Source of the DNA: Nakamurella multipartita DSM 44233
Lineage (GTDB): Bacteria; Actinomycetota; Actinomycetes; Mycobacteriales; Nakamurellaceae
Assembly: GCF_000024365.1 (NCBI RefSeq)
Contig: NC_013235.1
Location: 1,550,001 to 1,614,000 of the forward strand
Length of the DNA stretch: 64,000 nt
Direction of reading: 5' to 3'
Positions 25,332 to 37,964 of the stretch are shown here, piece by piece. Position 1 is the stretch's first letter. Every line of letters begins with the position of its first letter. A program made the translations under genes and the position numbers. The notes below the pieces were generated by a model. It saw only the letters and a list, made by a program, of their open reading frames with translations, had not been told where the DNA came from and did not search any database.

Positions 25332-26351
25332 ATGACCCATCAGCCATTGCCGTGGCGGGCCGAGACCCGGCACGCCATCGGCCTCGTCGCGGCGGTGACG
25401 GCGGGATTGACGCTGGTCCTGGCGTTGTTCGTGGGGGTGGCGCTGAACAGCGGGCCGAACGGCGTGCGGCTGGCCGTGGCCGGGCCGCCGGCCGCCACCC
25501 AGCAGATCGCCGCCGAGCTCGCGACGACCGCCGGGCCCGACGCGTTCGAGGTCGCCGCGGTGGCGGACGCGGCGCAGGCGCAGTCCGCGCTGCGGGGGCG
25601 GGAGGCGGACGGCGCGATCGTGCTCGGCCCGGACGGGCCGACGGTGCTTCTCGCCAGCGCCGGCTCGCCGGCCATCGCCCAGTTGTTGACCACCGCTGCG
25701 GGCCACCTCAGCGCCGACGGGGCCACCGCGGCGCCGCCCGTGGTCGACGTGGTGCCGCTGTCCCCGGACGACAGCCATGGCGCCGGTCTGCCCGCCGGAT
25801 CGTTGCCGATGGTGCTGGCCGGCCTTGCGTTGGGTGCGGCGGCCGCACTGAGCCTGCGGCACCGGTGGGTGGTGGTCGGTGCGGTCGCCGGCGGCGCGGT
25901 GGCCATCGGCCTGGCGTTCGCCGGGGTGCTCGCCTGGCTCGGCGTGACCGATGGGGCCTACCTGGCGGTGTCGTCGGCGATCGCGCTGACCGTCGCCGCG
26001 TCGGCGCTGGTGGTGGCGGGGTCGACCCGGCTGCTCGGGCCCGCCGGCCTCGCCGTCGGCGCGCTGCTGCTGATGATCGTCGGCAACCCGCTGTCCGGCA
26101 TCGCGTCCTCCCCCCGGCTGCTGCCCGGACCGTGGGGTGAGTTCGGTCAGTGGTTGCCGACCGGCGCCGGCGGCACCCTGCTGCGGACCGTCGCGTACTT
26201 CCCGGACGCGGCGATCGGCTTCCCGGTCTGGGTCTTGCTGGCCTGGGCAGCGCTGGGGTTGGCGGGGGTGCTGCTCGGCCGGCGGGCGCCGCACGCCGCC
26301 GCGCCGGCGCCGACACCGGCAGCGCGCGGCGCCGTCGAGCCGGTGAGCTGA
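25332..26351 (+). CDS. Membrane protein resembling ABC-2/YhgE-type permeases
   Basis: This 339-residue protein has one N-terminal transmembrane helix (about 16-37), an outer domain of roughly 115 residues, then five hydrophobic segments (about 153-315) with a PLSGIASSP(R)LLPGPWGEFGQWLPTGAGG stretch between them. This one-plus-five topology with a central soluble domain is that of ABC-2 type/YhgE-Pip-like proteins, often drug or lipid exporters under TetR control. No ATPase gene accompanies it. GGAGG precedes the ATG. Substrate unknown. Confidence 0.85.
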   Translation: MTHQPLPWRAETRHAIGLVAAVTAGLTLVLALFVGVALNSGPNGVRLAVAGPPAATQQIAAELATTAGPDAFEVAAVADAAQAQSALRGREADGAIVLGPDGPTVLLASAGSPAIAQLLTTAAGHLSADGATAAPPVVDVVPLSPDDSHGAGLPAGSLPMVLAGLALGAAAALSLRHRWVVVGAVAGGAVAIGLAFAGVLAWLGVTDGAYLAVSSAIALTVAASALVVAGSTRLLGPAGLAVGALLLMIVGNPLSGIASSPRLLPGPWGEFGQWLPTGAGGTLLRTVAYFPDAAIGFPVWVLLAWAALGLAGVLLGRRAPHAAAPAPTPAARGAVEPVS

Positions 26352-26385
26352 GCTCGTCCGGCGCTGCTACTGGGAGACGCGGAGC

Positions 26386-26413
26386 CGACGCCCACCGTTC
26401 GCGGTGGGCGTCG
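26386..26413. terminator. Strong UUCG-loop hairpin between convergent genes
   Basis: A perfect 12-bp GC-rich stem (CGACGCCCACCG and its complement) closes on the extra-stable TTCG tetraloop in C(UUCG)G context. It lies 34 bases past the membrane-protein stop and 115 bases before the end of kgd, serving as a likely bidirectional terminator. Confidence 0.75.
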
Positions 26414-26527
26414 CTTCCGTGCTGGCGATGGCCCTGCTGCGCGCGGGCTCGCCCGGCCCGAGGGCACGGCGCTGCTTCTGGTGCGCGATGGCACCGGGGC
26501 GCCGCAGGTCTGCCAGCTCCCCGGGTG

Positions 26528-30469
<3,942 letters not shown>

Positions 30470-30499
30470 GGTCGATGTCCGCCTGTTCTGAAGATGGTG

Positions 30500-30518
30500 A
30501 GCCTGTGTGATCCAGGCT
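30500..30518. promoter_or_regulatory. Inverted repeat in the kgd upstream region
   Basis: AGCCTG, seven bases and CAGGCT lie 31-49 bases upstream of the kgd start, next to a TAGCCT that could serve as -10 element on the minus strand. It may be an operator or a 5' leader hairpin. Confidence 0.3.
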
Positions 30519-30560
30519 AAACCTGTCGCCTCTTCGGATGCTCGGGTGTGTGACGTGGCG

Positions 30561-33500
30561 TCACCCACTTGACGGGCTCTGTTCGGCGTACAGGCGGGCG
30601 TAGGCCCCGCCGCGCCGCAGGAGTTCGTCGTGCCGCCCGGTCTCCACCACCCGCCCGTGGGCCATCACCACGATGCGATCGGCCCGCGCCGCGGTGGTCA
30701 GCCGGTGGGCCACCACCACCGTGGTGCGGCCCCGGGCGAGCCGGTCGGTGGCGGCCAGGACCGCGCTCTCGGCGGCCGGGTCCAGCGCCGCCGTCGCCTC
30801 GTCCAGCAGCAGGATCTCGGGATCGACGAGCTCGGCGCGGGCCAGCGAGATCAGCTGCCGTTGCCCTGCGGACAGGTTGCGGCCACGCTCGTCCACCGGA
30901 TGATGGAACCCGCCGGTGAGCGCGCCGATGGCGGTCAGTGCGCCGACCGACCGGGCGGCCGCCTCGACCTGCGCGTCCGTGGCCTCCGGCCGGCCGTAGG
31001 CGATGTTGTCCCGGACGTTGCCGATGAACAGGTGCGGCTCCTGCGGAACGACGCCCAGTCGCCGCCGGTAGCCGCCCAGGTCGAACCGGCGCACGTCGGT
31101 GCCGCCGGCGGTGACCGCGCCCGAGGTCGGGTCGTAGAACCGGGCCAGCAGCTTGACCAGGGTCGACTTGCCGGCCCCGGTCGAGCCGACCACGGCAACC
31201 GTCTGCCCCGGTACGAAGGTCAGGTCGACCCCGTCCAGGGCCGGGGTGGTGGTGCTCGCATAGCGGAAGCCCATCCGCTCGGTGGCCAGATCACCGAGCC
31301 GGTCGGGAAGCGGCTGCGGATGCTCGGCCGCCGCGGTCGAGGTGGGGGTGTCCAGCAGCTCGCCGATGCGCTGCAGGCCGACCTGGGCCTGCTGGTAGGA
31401 GTCGAACACCTGGGACAGCTGCTGGATCGGGGTGAAGAAGCTGTCCAGGTAGAGCACGAAGGCGATCAGCGTGCCCACCGTCATGGTCCCGGCGATCACC
31501 CGGAGCACCCCGGAGCCCAGGACCGCGGCGGCCGCCAGTTCCGAAAGCAGGGCGACGAAGGGGAAATAGATGGAGATGGCGGTCTGCGCCCGCATCCGGC
31601 TGCGCCGGTAGTCGTCGCTGCGCGCGGAAAAGCCCTCGGCGTTGACCTTCTGCCGGCCCAGCGCCTGGGACACCCGCAGCCCGGCGACGTTCTCCTGCAA
31701 ATCGGCGTTGACGATGCCGACCTTCTCCCGGGCGTCGTGGTACGCGCGGGTGGAGAACCGCCGGAAGATCACCGTGGCCACGGCGACCAGCGGCAGGGCC
31801 AGGAACGCGATCAGGGCCAGCCCGACGTCCATCAGCACCAGCACCACGGCGATGCCCAAGAAGGTGGCCAGGGACACGACCGAGGTGACCAGCCCGGTCT
31901 GCAGGAAGCTGGACAGCGCGTCGACGTCGGTGGTCATCCGGGTCATGATCCGGCCGGCCAGTTCCCGCTCGTAGTAGTCCAACCCGAGCTTTTGTAGGTG
32001 GCCGAACTCGCGCAACCGCAGCCGGTACAGCACGTTCTCGCCGGCCCGGCCGGCGGCCAGTTGCTGCCAGCGCTGGATCAGGTAGTCGGCGCCGACCAGC
32101 AGCAGCGCCACGCCGGCCGCCCCCAGCACCACCTGGACCGACCCGTCGGAGACGCCGTGGTCCACGCCGTAACGGATCAGGATCGGCAGCAGCACGCTGG
32201 CCGCGGCGTCCGCGGCGACCAGCAGGAACGCCACGATCAGCAGGCCGCGGACCGGCCGCAGCGTCCGGCGCAGGCTGAACGGGCCGGTCTCCGGGGCGAC
32301 CGGTTGCGGGCGGTCGGTGGCCGGCGGCAACGACGCGACCTGGTTCAGCAGTTCCGCGGTCGGCGGCACCGCCCCGAGCATCCCGGTGAAGCCGCCCCCG
32401 GCGGCACCGCCGCCCCGGCCGCCCCCGCCCCGCAGACGGGGTCCGGCGCTCTGGGTGGCTCGCAGGGCCTGTTCGCCGGCCCGGACCAGCTCGGCCTCGG
32501 CCTCGGCGGACGCATCGACGGCGGGCCACAGCTCCGGGGTGATCCCGTCGGGGCCGGCCGTCCAGCCGCCGTCCGGCGCTGGGGCGGCATCCCCGGCCAG
32601 GTCGCTGCCCAACAGCCGCCGGTAGTCGGCGCAGCGCCCGACCAGTTCGGCGTGGGTGCCCAGGTCGACGACCCGGCCGGCGACGACGACGGCGATCCGG
32701 TCGGCCAGGGACAGGGTGGACCGGCGGTGGGCGATCAGAATCGTGGTGCGGTGTTCGGTGACCCGGTGCAGCGTGGCGTGGATCGCCGCCTCGGTGGCCG
32801 GATCGACGGCACTGGTGGCGTCGTCGAGCACGAGTACCCGGGGGTCGGTGAGCAGGGCGCGGGCCAGGGCGAGCCGCTGCCGCTGGCCGCCGGACAGGGT
32901 CAGCCCGCGTTCGCCGATCACCGTGTCGTACCCGTCGGGCAGGGCCGCGATGAACTCGTCGGCCTCGGCCGCCTGCGCGGCGGCCCGGATGTCGGCGTCG
33001 GTGGCGTCCGGCCGGCCGTAGGCGATGTTGGCGGCGATCGTGTTGGAGAACAGGAACGCCTCTTCGAAGACCACCCCGACCGCGGTGCGCAGCTCGGTCA
33101 GATCCAGCTCGCGCACGTCGACCCCGCCGACCTCGACGGTGCCGTGTTGCGGGTCGTAGAACCGGGGCAGCAGCAGCGACACGGTCGACTTGCCGGAACC
33201 GGACGGCCCGACCAGGGCGACCGTGGCCCCGGCCGGCACCGGCAGGTCGAAGCCGTCCAGCACGGGCTCGGTGGCCTGGTAGCCGAACCGCACGTCGCGC
33301 AGATGGACGGCCACCGGTCCGGGCGGCAGCGGGGTGGGCTCGGCCGGTTCGGTGATCTCGGGCAGCGAGTCGACGATCTCCAGCACCCGCTCGACCGAGG
33401 CCCGGGCCTGCTGACCCAGCACCAGCAGCATGGTCAGCATCCGGGTGGGGGCGACGAGCTGGGCCAGATAGAGGGTGAAGGCCAGGAAAGTGCCCAGGGT

Positions 33501-34391
33501 GATGGTCCCGTTCAGCGCCAGGTACCCGCCCAGGGCCAGCACGCCGACCTGGCCCAGGGCGGTCAGGGCCTGCAGCGCGGGGCTGATCGCGGCCGCGCTG
33601 CGCACCGCGCGCATCCGGGTCGCGAACAGTGCGCCGGCGCCGGCGGTGAGCCGGGCCAGCTCCCGGTCCTCCTGCCCGAAGGCCTTGACCACGCGGACGC
33701 CGGTGACGTCCTCCTCGACGATCTCGGCGACCTCGGCCGCCGACTGCTGGGCCGCCCAGGTGGCCGGGAACAGCTTCGTGCGGGTCAGCCGGGTGACCAG
33801 CACGACGGCCGGCACCACTAGCAACGCCATCACGGTCAGCAGCGGGGACAGCACGGCCATGATGACCAGCGAGACGACGAACAGGACCACCTGGCCGGCC
33901 GAGAGCGGGATCATGGCCAGCAGCGACTGCACCATCTGCAGGTCGGTGTTGGCCCGGGAGACCACCTGGCCGGTGCGTAGCCGGTCCTGCCCGGAGCCGT
34001 CCAGCCCCTGCAATGCGCCGAACACGTCCTGCCGCAGATCGTGCTGCACGTCCAAGGACAGCCGGCCGCCGGCCCAGCGTCGCAGGAACGAGGAGCCGAA
34101 CCGGATCAGGGCCAGCGCGACCAGCCCGGCGATCACCCAGCCCAGGTTCGCCGTGGTGCCGGCGGTGGCGTCGTCCACCGCGACCTGGGTGAGCAGCGGG
34201 GTCAGCGCGCCGAGCCCGACGCCACCGACGGCGGCCAGACCGGCCAGGACCGTGATGACCGGGTGCCGCCAGCAGTAGCCCCACAGCCGCCGCAGCCACC
34301 CGCCGGCCGGTTCGCCGCGGTTCGGGGCGCGGACGTCGGTGCGGGCGGCCCCGGAGGGTGCGGTGGTGGTGGTCGGTGGCACAAGCGACAC
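30561..34391 (-). CDS. Fused full-length ABC exporter with two TMD-NBD halves
   Basis: The protein of about 1276 residues contains two complete type-IV (ABCB-like) half-transporters. The first nucleotide-binding domain has Walker [10 protein letters not shown], signature LSGGQRQR and Walker [13 protein letters not shown], with Asp where the catalytic Glu is normal. The second has GSTGAGKST, a variant signature LSAGQRQL, and a canonical Walker [13 protein letters not shown]. One ATP site is therefore degenerate, as in heterodimeric exporters. A linker of about 110 residues, rich in Gly/Arg ([15 protein letters not shown]), joins the halves. The architecture resembles mycobacterial Rv0194 multidrug exporters. 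The start is uncertain among GTGs near 34382-34391. Confidence 0.9.
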   Translation of the reverse strand: MSLVPPTTTTAPSGAARTDVRAPNRGEPAGGWLRRLWGYCWRHPVITVLAGLAAVGGVGLGALTPLLTQVAVDDATAGTTANLGWVIAGLVALALIRFGSSFLRRWAGGRLSLDVQHDLRQDVFGALQGLDGSGQDRLRTGQVVSRANTDLQMVQSLLAMIPLSAGQVVLFVVSLVIMAVLSPLLTVMALLVVPAVVLVTRLTRTKLFPATWAAQQSAAEVAEIVEEDVTGVRVVKAFGQEDRELARLTAGAGALFATRMRAVRSAAAISPALQALTALGQVGVLALGGYLALNGTITLGTFLAFTLYLAQLVAPTRMLTMLLVLGQQARASVERVLEIVDSLPEITEPAEPTPLPPGPVAVHLRDVRFGYQATEPVLDGFDLPVPAGATVALVGPSGSGKSTVSLLLPRFYDPQHGTVEVGGVDVRELDLTELRTAVGVVFEEAFLFSNTIAANIAYGRPDATDADIRAAAQAAEADEFIAALPDGYDTVIGERGLTLSGGQRQRLALARALLTDPRVLVLDDATSAVDPATEAAIHATLHRVTEHRTTILIAHRRSTLSLADRIAVVVAGRVVDLGTHAELVGRCADYRRLLGSDLAGDAAPAPDGGWTAGPDGITPELWPAVDASAEAEAELVRAGEQALRATQSAGPRLRGGGGRGGGAAGGGFTGMLGAVPPTAELLNQVASLPPATDRPQPVAPETGPFSLRRTLRPVRGLLIVAFLLVAADAAASVLLPILIRYGVDHGVSDGSVQVVLGAAGVALLLVGADYLIQRWQQLAAGRAGENVLYRLRLREFGHLQKLGLDYYERELAGRIMTRMTTDVDALSSFLQTGLVTSVVSLATFLGIAVVLVLMDVGLALIAFLALPLVAVATVIFRRFSTRAYHDAREKVGIVNADLQENVAGLRVSQALGRQKVNAEGFSARSDDYRRSRMRAQTAISIYFPFVALLSELAAAAVLGSGVLRVIAGTMTVGTLIAFVLYLDSFFTPIQQLSQVFDSYQQAQVGLQRIGELLDTPTSTAAAEHPQPLPDRLGDLATERMGFRYASTTTPALDGVDLTFVPGQTVAVVGSTGAGKSTLVKLLARFYDPTSGAVTAGGTDVRRFDLGGYRRRLGVVPQEPHLFIGNVRDNIAYGRPEATDAQVEAAARSVGALTAIGALTGGFHHPVDERGRNLSAGQRQLISLARAELVDPEILLLDEATAALDPAAESAVLAATDRLARGRTTVVVAHRLTTAARADRIVVMAHGRVVETGRHDELLRRGGAYARLYAEQSPSSG

Positions 34392-34452
34392 GGTAACCGC
34401 GAGCACCGACAACACCGTCGGCCTCAGCCGTCCGGCATGACACCCTGGTCCC

Positions 34453-35565
34453 GTGGATTCGACCTCGACGGCGCGGCCGCCCTGGTGGCGCCGGGGTGCC
34501 ATCTGGTGGCGCATCGTCCGTGACGTGGGTTCCCTGGCCCTGGCCGTGGCCCTGCTGGTGTGGGGGCTGCCCCGGATCGCCGGGGTCGGCTGGGCGCAGA
34601 TCCTGGAGCCGCTGCAGCGACTGCCGGTACCGGCGCTGATCCTGCTGGCCGCGTTGCAGCTGTGCGCGCTGCTGGCCTTCACCTTCACCATCACCGGGGC
34701 GCTGCCGGGGATCAGCCACGGCCGGGCGCTGATCGTGAACCTGGCCGGCTCGCTGGTGGCCAACACCCTGCCCTTCGGCGGCGCCCTGGGCGTGGGCGCG
34801 ACGTACGCGATCTGCCGGTCCTGGGGCTTTGGCCGGTCCGCGATCGGCATCGCGGTGGTCCTCGGCGGCGTCTTCGCCACGGCCGGCAAGGTGCTGCTGC
34901 CGCTGGTCGGACTCGGTGCCCTGCTGCTGCAGGGCGGGCACATCAGCCCGGCCCTGCGCGATGCCGCCGTCGTCGGCGTGCTGACCCTGCTCGGTGTGCT
35001 GGCCCTGTTCATCGTGGTGATGGTCAGCGACCGGGCCGCCCACGCCGTCGGCCGGTTCATCCAGCGCACCGCGGAGGCGGTGCTGCGGCTGATCCGGCGG
35101 CCGGCCCAGCTGGGCTGGGAGCAGGGCATCGCCCGGCTGCGGGCGCAGACCCAGGACGTGATGCGCCGCGGCTGGCTGTCGATGACGTTGGGCACGCTGG
35201 GTTACTTCGTCATCTACTTCGTGCTGTTCTGGCTGTGCCTGCACATCTGCGGTCTGGTCATCGGGGTCGGCACCATGCTGGCCGCGTTCGCCCTCGGCCG
35301 GCTGCTGACCTCGGTGGCGGTGACGCCGGGTGGGCTGGGTCTGGTCGAGGCCGGCTCGGTCGCGCTGCTGGTGGCGATGGGCGCCGATCCGGCGCTGGCC
35401 GCGGCCGGCACCCTGTTGTTCACGATCTTCACCCACGTGCTGGAGATCCCGTTCGGGATCGTGGCCTGGTTGGTGTGGCTGTGGGGTCGCAAGAAGGGCC
35501 CGGCCGGGTCAGCTCAGCTCGGCCCGGACCTGCATCAGCAGCAGCCCCAGGCGATTGACCCCTGA
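34453..35565 (+). CDS. Flippase-like membrane protein (lysylphosphatidylglycerol synthase TM domain family)
   Basis: This 370-residue integral membrane protein has about eight to nine hydrophobic segments. Conserved polar pieces within membranes (LVANTLPFGGALGVGATYAI, LTSVAVTPGGLGLVEAG) are typical of the UPF0104/LPG_synthase_TM family. Relatives act as lipid-linked glycoside or aminoacyl-lipid flippases, or as membrane partners of glycosyltransferases. It lacks the aminoacyl-transferase domain of MprF. The GTG at 34453 is 61 bases from the divergent ABC exporter. Its end overlaps the convergent NADAR gene by 57 bases. The exact substrate is unknown. Confidence 0.88.
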   Translation: MDSTSTARPPWWRRGAIWWRIVRDVGSLALAVALLVWGLPRIAGVGWAQILEPLQRLPVPALILLAALQLCALLAFTFTITGALPGISHGRALIVNLAGSLVANTLPFGGALGVGATYAICRSWGFGRSAIGIAVVLGGVFATAGKVLLPLVGLGALLLQGGHISPALRDAAVVGVLTLLGVLALFIVVMVSDRAAHAVGRFIQRTAEAVLRLIRRPAQLGWEQGIARLRAQTQDVMRRGWLSMTLGTLGYFVIYFVLFWLCLHICGLVIGVGTMLAAFALGRLLTSVAVTPGGLGLVEAGSVALLVAMGADPALAAAGTLLFTIFTHVLEIPFGIVAWLVWLWGRKKGPAGSAQLGPDLHQQQPQAIDP

Positions 35566-35943
35566 CCCGTCGCCGCCGTCGCCGCAGTAGTGGTCGTTGA
35601 CCGTGTGCTCGACCAACTGGGCGTCGGCGGTGTCCAGCAGCAGCGCCCGCAGCTGTTCGTGCTGGGTGAACTTGGCCCGCAACGCGGTCCGCATCACCTC
35701 GTCGCGCACCGCGAGCCAGTCCGCGCGCAGCGGTGCCGCGCGGTCACCGCCGAGCTGTTTGGCCCGGTCGGGCGTGGCGGCCAGCCGGATCAGCTCCGCG
35801 TGCGGCGTCCCGGGGAACTTGGCCGCCTGGAAGTAGTGCTCGGTGGTCGGCCAGCGCTGCCCGTCGAGGTGGATCGGGGCCGGGTGGAAGTTGGACAGCT
35901 CGCCCCAGGGATCGGTGTGCAGGTAGAACTCGATGATCCGCAT
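35509..35943 (-). CDS. NADAR family protein (YbiA-like N-glycosidase fold)
   Basis: This 144-residue protein shows the NADAR motif GELSNFHPAPIHLDGQRWPTTEHYFQAAKF near the N-terminus and a matching C-terminal helix (NRLGLLLMQVRAEL). Known members cleave damaged riboflavin intermediates (YbiA) or remove ADP-ribose from guanine in DNA. The ATG at 35943 overlaps the stop of the PIG-L gene (TGATG), so it is translated with that deacetylase. Its role here is not defined. Confidence 0.9.
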   Translation of the reverse strand: MRIIEFYLHTDPWGELSNFHPAPIHLDGQRWPTTEHYFQAAKFPGTPHAELIRLAATPDRAKQLGGDRAAPLRADWLAVRDEVMRTALRAKFTQHEQLRALLLDTADAQLVEHTVNDHYCGDGGDGSGVNRLGLLLMQVRAELS

Positions 35944-36770
35944 CAGCGCTCCAGAGTGGCGAACACGTCGTGGTAGCGGTGCCCGGTCGGCGGCAGGCCG
36001 GGTTGGCGGTACCACTCCCGGCCGAACACGGCCCCGAACAGCGGCGGCGGCACCTTGGTGAACACGCCCAGGGTGCGGGCACCGGAATCGGCCGTCGCCT
36101 GGGAGGCGTGCGCGCGCATCGACGCCCGCCGGGCCCTGGCCTGGGCGCGGACGTCGATGCGGTGCGTGATGTCGGCGGCGGCGCTATAGGCCTGGGCCCA
36201 CGGCGTCAGGTCGACCCGGCGACCGGCTGGCAGCAGCCGGTTCACCCGGCCGGCCCAGCTCAGCAGCCGGTCCCGCGGCACGGTCGCCTCCAGCAGCACC
36301 GGGGTGCCGGCCAGCTTCGCCGCGGCGGCGGCGATGTGGTGCACGGCGACGTGGTCGGGGTGGCCGTAACCGCCGTTGACGTCGTACCCGGTGACCAGGT
36401 CCGCGCCCTCCTCGGTCAGGATGCCGGCCAGGGTGGCGGCGACCGCGGCGACGTCGGCGTCGGCCAGCCGGGGCAGCCGGTCGGCCGGGGGCGGGGGCGA
36501 CGGGGCGGTGGCCAGACCCGAGTCGGCGTAGCCCAGCACCTCGACCCGGCTCACCCCGAGCGCTCGCGCCGAGGCCTGCAGTTCGGCCCGGCGGCGCCCG
36601 CCGAGCCCGCCGTCGGCGCGCAGTTGGCCGGCGGCCAGCCCGGCCTCGCCGGCGGTGGCCACCACCAGCACCACCCGGTCACCGGCGGCGGCCAGGGTGG
36701 CCATGGTGCCCGAGGTCAGCAGCGCCTCGTCGTCGGGATGGGCGTGGAAGAAGACGGCACAGCGGCGCAC
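35943..36770 (-). CDS. PIG-L family deacetylase (MshB/Mca-like)
   Basis: The 275-residue protein has the metal-binding motif HAHPDDEALLTSGTMA at residues 10-25 and the second metal His in GGYGHPDHVAVHH. The family removes acetyl groups from GlcNAc-type glycosides, or acts as mycothiol S-conjugate amidase. The GTG at 36770 gives the usual N-terminus. Because a GT4 glycosyltransferase starts 66 bases away on the other strand, a role in making or trimming a GlcNAc-containing glycoconjugate is possible. Whether it is MshB, Mca or a different deacetylase cannot be told from motifs alone. Confidence 0.9.
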   Translation of the reverse strand: MRRCAVFFHAHPDDEALLTSGTMATLAAAGDRVVLVVATAGEAGLAAGQLRADGGLGGRRRAELQASARALGVSRVEVLGYADSGLATAPSPPPPADRLPRLADADVAAVAATLAGILTEEGADLVTGYDVNGGYGHPDHVAVHHIAAAAAKLAGTPVLLEATVPRDRLLSWAGRVNRLLPAGRRVDLTPWAQAYSAAADITHRIDVRAQARARRASMRAHASQATADSGARTLGVFTKVPPPLFGAVFGREWYRQPGLPPTGHRYHDVFATLER

Positions 36771-36836
36771 CGGTCTAGTCTGACCCAGTCGCGGCCGGGG
36801 TGATCTCCGGGCCAGTCGAGGGGAGGCGCTGCGATC

Positions 36837-37964
36837 GTGCGGGTGGCGCACATCTCCGACTGTTTCGTTCCGCGGCTGGGCGGCATCGAGATCCAGGTCA
36901 ACGATCTGACCCGGCGGCAGCAGGCGCAGGGCCTGACTCCCGAGGTGATCACGGCGACCCCGCTGCCGCGCCGGATGGCCGGCCGGACGTTCCCGGTGCC
37001 CATCCATCGCTTCGGCATCCCGCTGCCGGCCGAGATCGCCAACAACCCGATCCCGTCCCGGCCGATCCGCAAGGCGCTGCGGGCCGGCGACTACGACCTG
37101 GTGCACGTGCATGCCGGGGTGGGCTCGCCGTTCGCGGCGGCCGGCGTGCGGGTCGCGCTGGAGCTGGGGTTCCCGGTGGCGGTCACCGTGCACTGCCTGC
37201 CGGCCCGATTCCGGCTGCCGGACAGCCTGACCCCCTGGGCGACGCCGGAGATCGCTCGCCGGATCGCGTTGAGCGCGGTCAGCCAGGCCGCCGCGGCGCC
37301 GCTGCGGGCCCGCACCGGAGGCCCGGTGACCGTGGTGCCCAACGGGCTCGACCCCCAGGACTGGGCGATCGAGCCGGTCGAACGGGATCCGGCGGTGGTC
37401 GAGGTGGTCAGCACCATGCGGCTGTCCGTGCGCAAGCGCCCACTGCCGATGCTGGCCATGGTCCGCGCCGCGCAAACCCGGCTCACCCAGCAGCAGTCGC
37501 CGGTCACGCTGCGGCTCACCGTGTTCGGTGACGGCAAGCTGATGCCTCGCATGCGCCGCTACGTGCACCGGCACCAGATGACCGACACGGTCCGGCTGGC
37601 CGGACGGGTCGACCGGGCCGAGCTGACCGAGATCTATCGGCGGGCCGACGTTTTCCTGGCCCCCGCGCATCTGGAGTCGTTCGGCATCGCCGCCCTCGAG
37701 GCCCGGTGCGCCGGCCTGCCCGTGGTGGCCATGCGGGCCACCGGCATCACCGAGTTCGTGGCCGACCGGCAGGAGGGACTGCTCGCCGACGACGACGCCC
37801 AGATGTCCGACGCGCTGGTCGAACTGGCCGCCGACGCCGGCCTGCGGGCCTCGATCGCCGAGCACAATCGCACCACCGCACCGCCGACCGCCTGGTCCAC
37901 GGTGCTCGCCACTGTCGAACGGGAGTACCAGCGAGCCATGGCCATTCGAGGGGCGACAGCGTGA
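36837..37964 (+). CDS. GT4 family glycosyltransferase
   Basis: The 375-residue enzyme has a GT-B fold: an N-terminal acceptor domain starting VAHISDCFVPRLGGIEIQVNDL and a C-terminal nucleotide-sugar domain with the EX7E motif (ESFGIAALEA), preceded by FLAPAHL. It resembles retaining GT4 mannosyl- or GlcNAc-transferases. The GTG start at 36837 is a short distance from the divergent PIG-L gene. Its stop overlaps the oxidoreductase gene (GTGA), so the two are coupled. Confidence 0.92.
   Translation: MRVAHISDCFVPRLGGIEIQVNDLTRRQQAQGLTPEVITATPLPRRMAGRTFPVPIHRFGIPLPAEIANNPIPSRPIRKALRAGDYDLVHVHAGVGSPFAAAGVRVALELGFPVAVTVHCLPARFRLPDSLTPWATPEIARRIALSAVSQAAAAPLRARTGGPVTVVPNGLDPQDWAIEPVERDPAVVEVVSTMRLSVRKRPLPMLAMVRAAQTRLTQQQSPVTLRLTVFGDGKLMPRMRRYVHRHQMTDTVRLAGRVDRAELTEIYRRADVFLAPAHLESFGIAALEARCAGLPVVAMRATGITEFVADRQEGLLADDDAQMSDALVELAADAGLRASIAEHNRTTAPPTAWSTVLATVEREYQRAMAIRGATA

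Noticed and set aside
31291-35436. Very long open frame of almost 1400 codons on the minus strand
   Set aside because: It is the wrong-frame shadow of the ABC exporter: composition is Arg/Ala/Gly/Pro-rich with no motifs, whereas the other frame shows two complete transporter halves.
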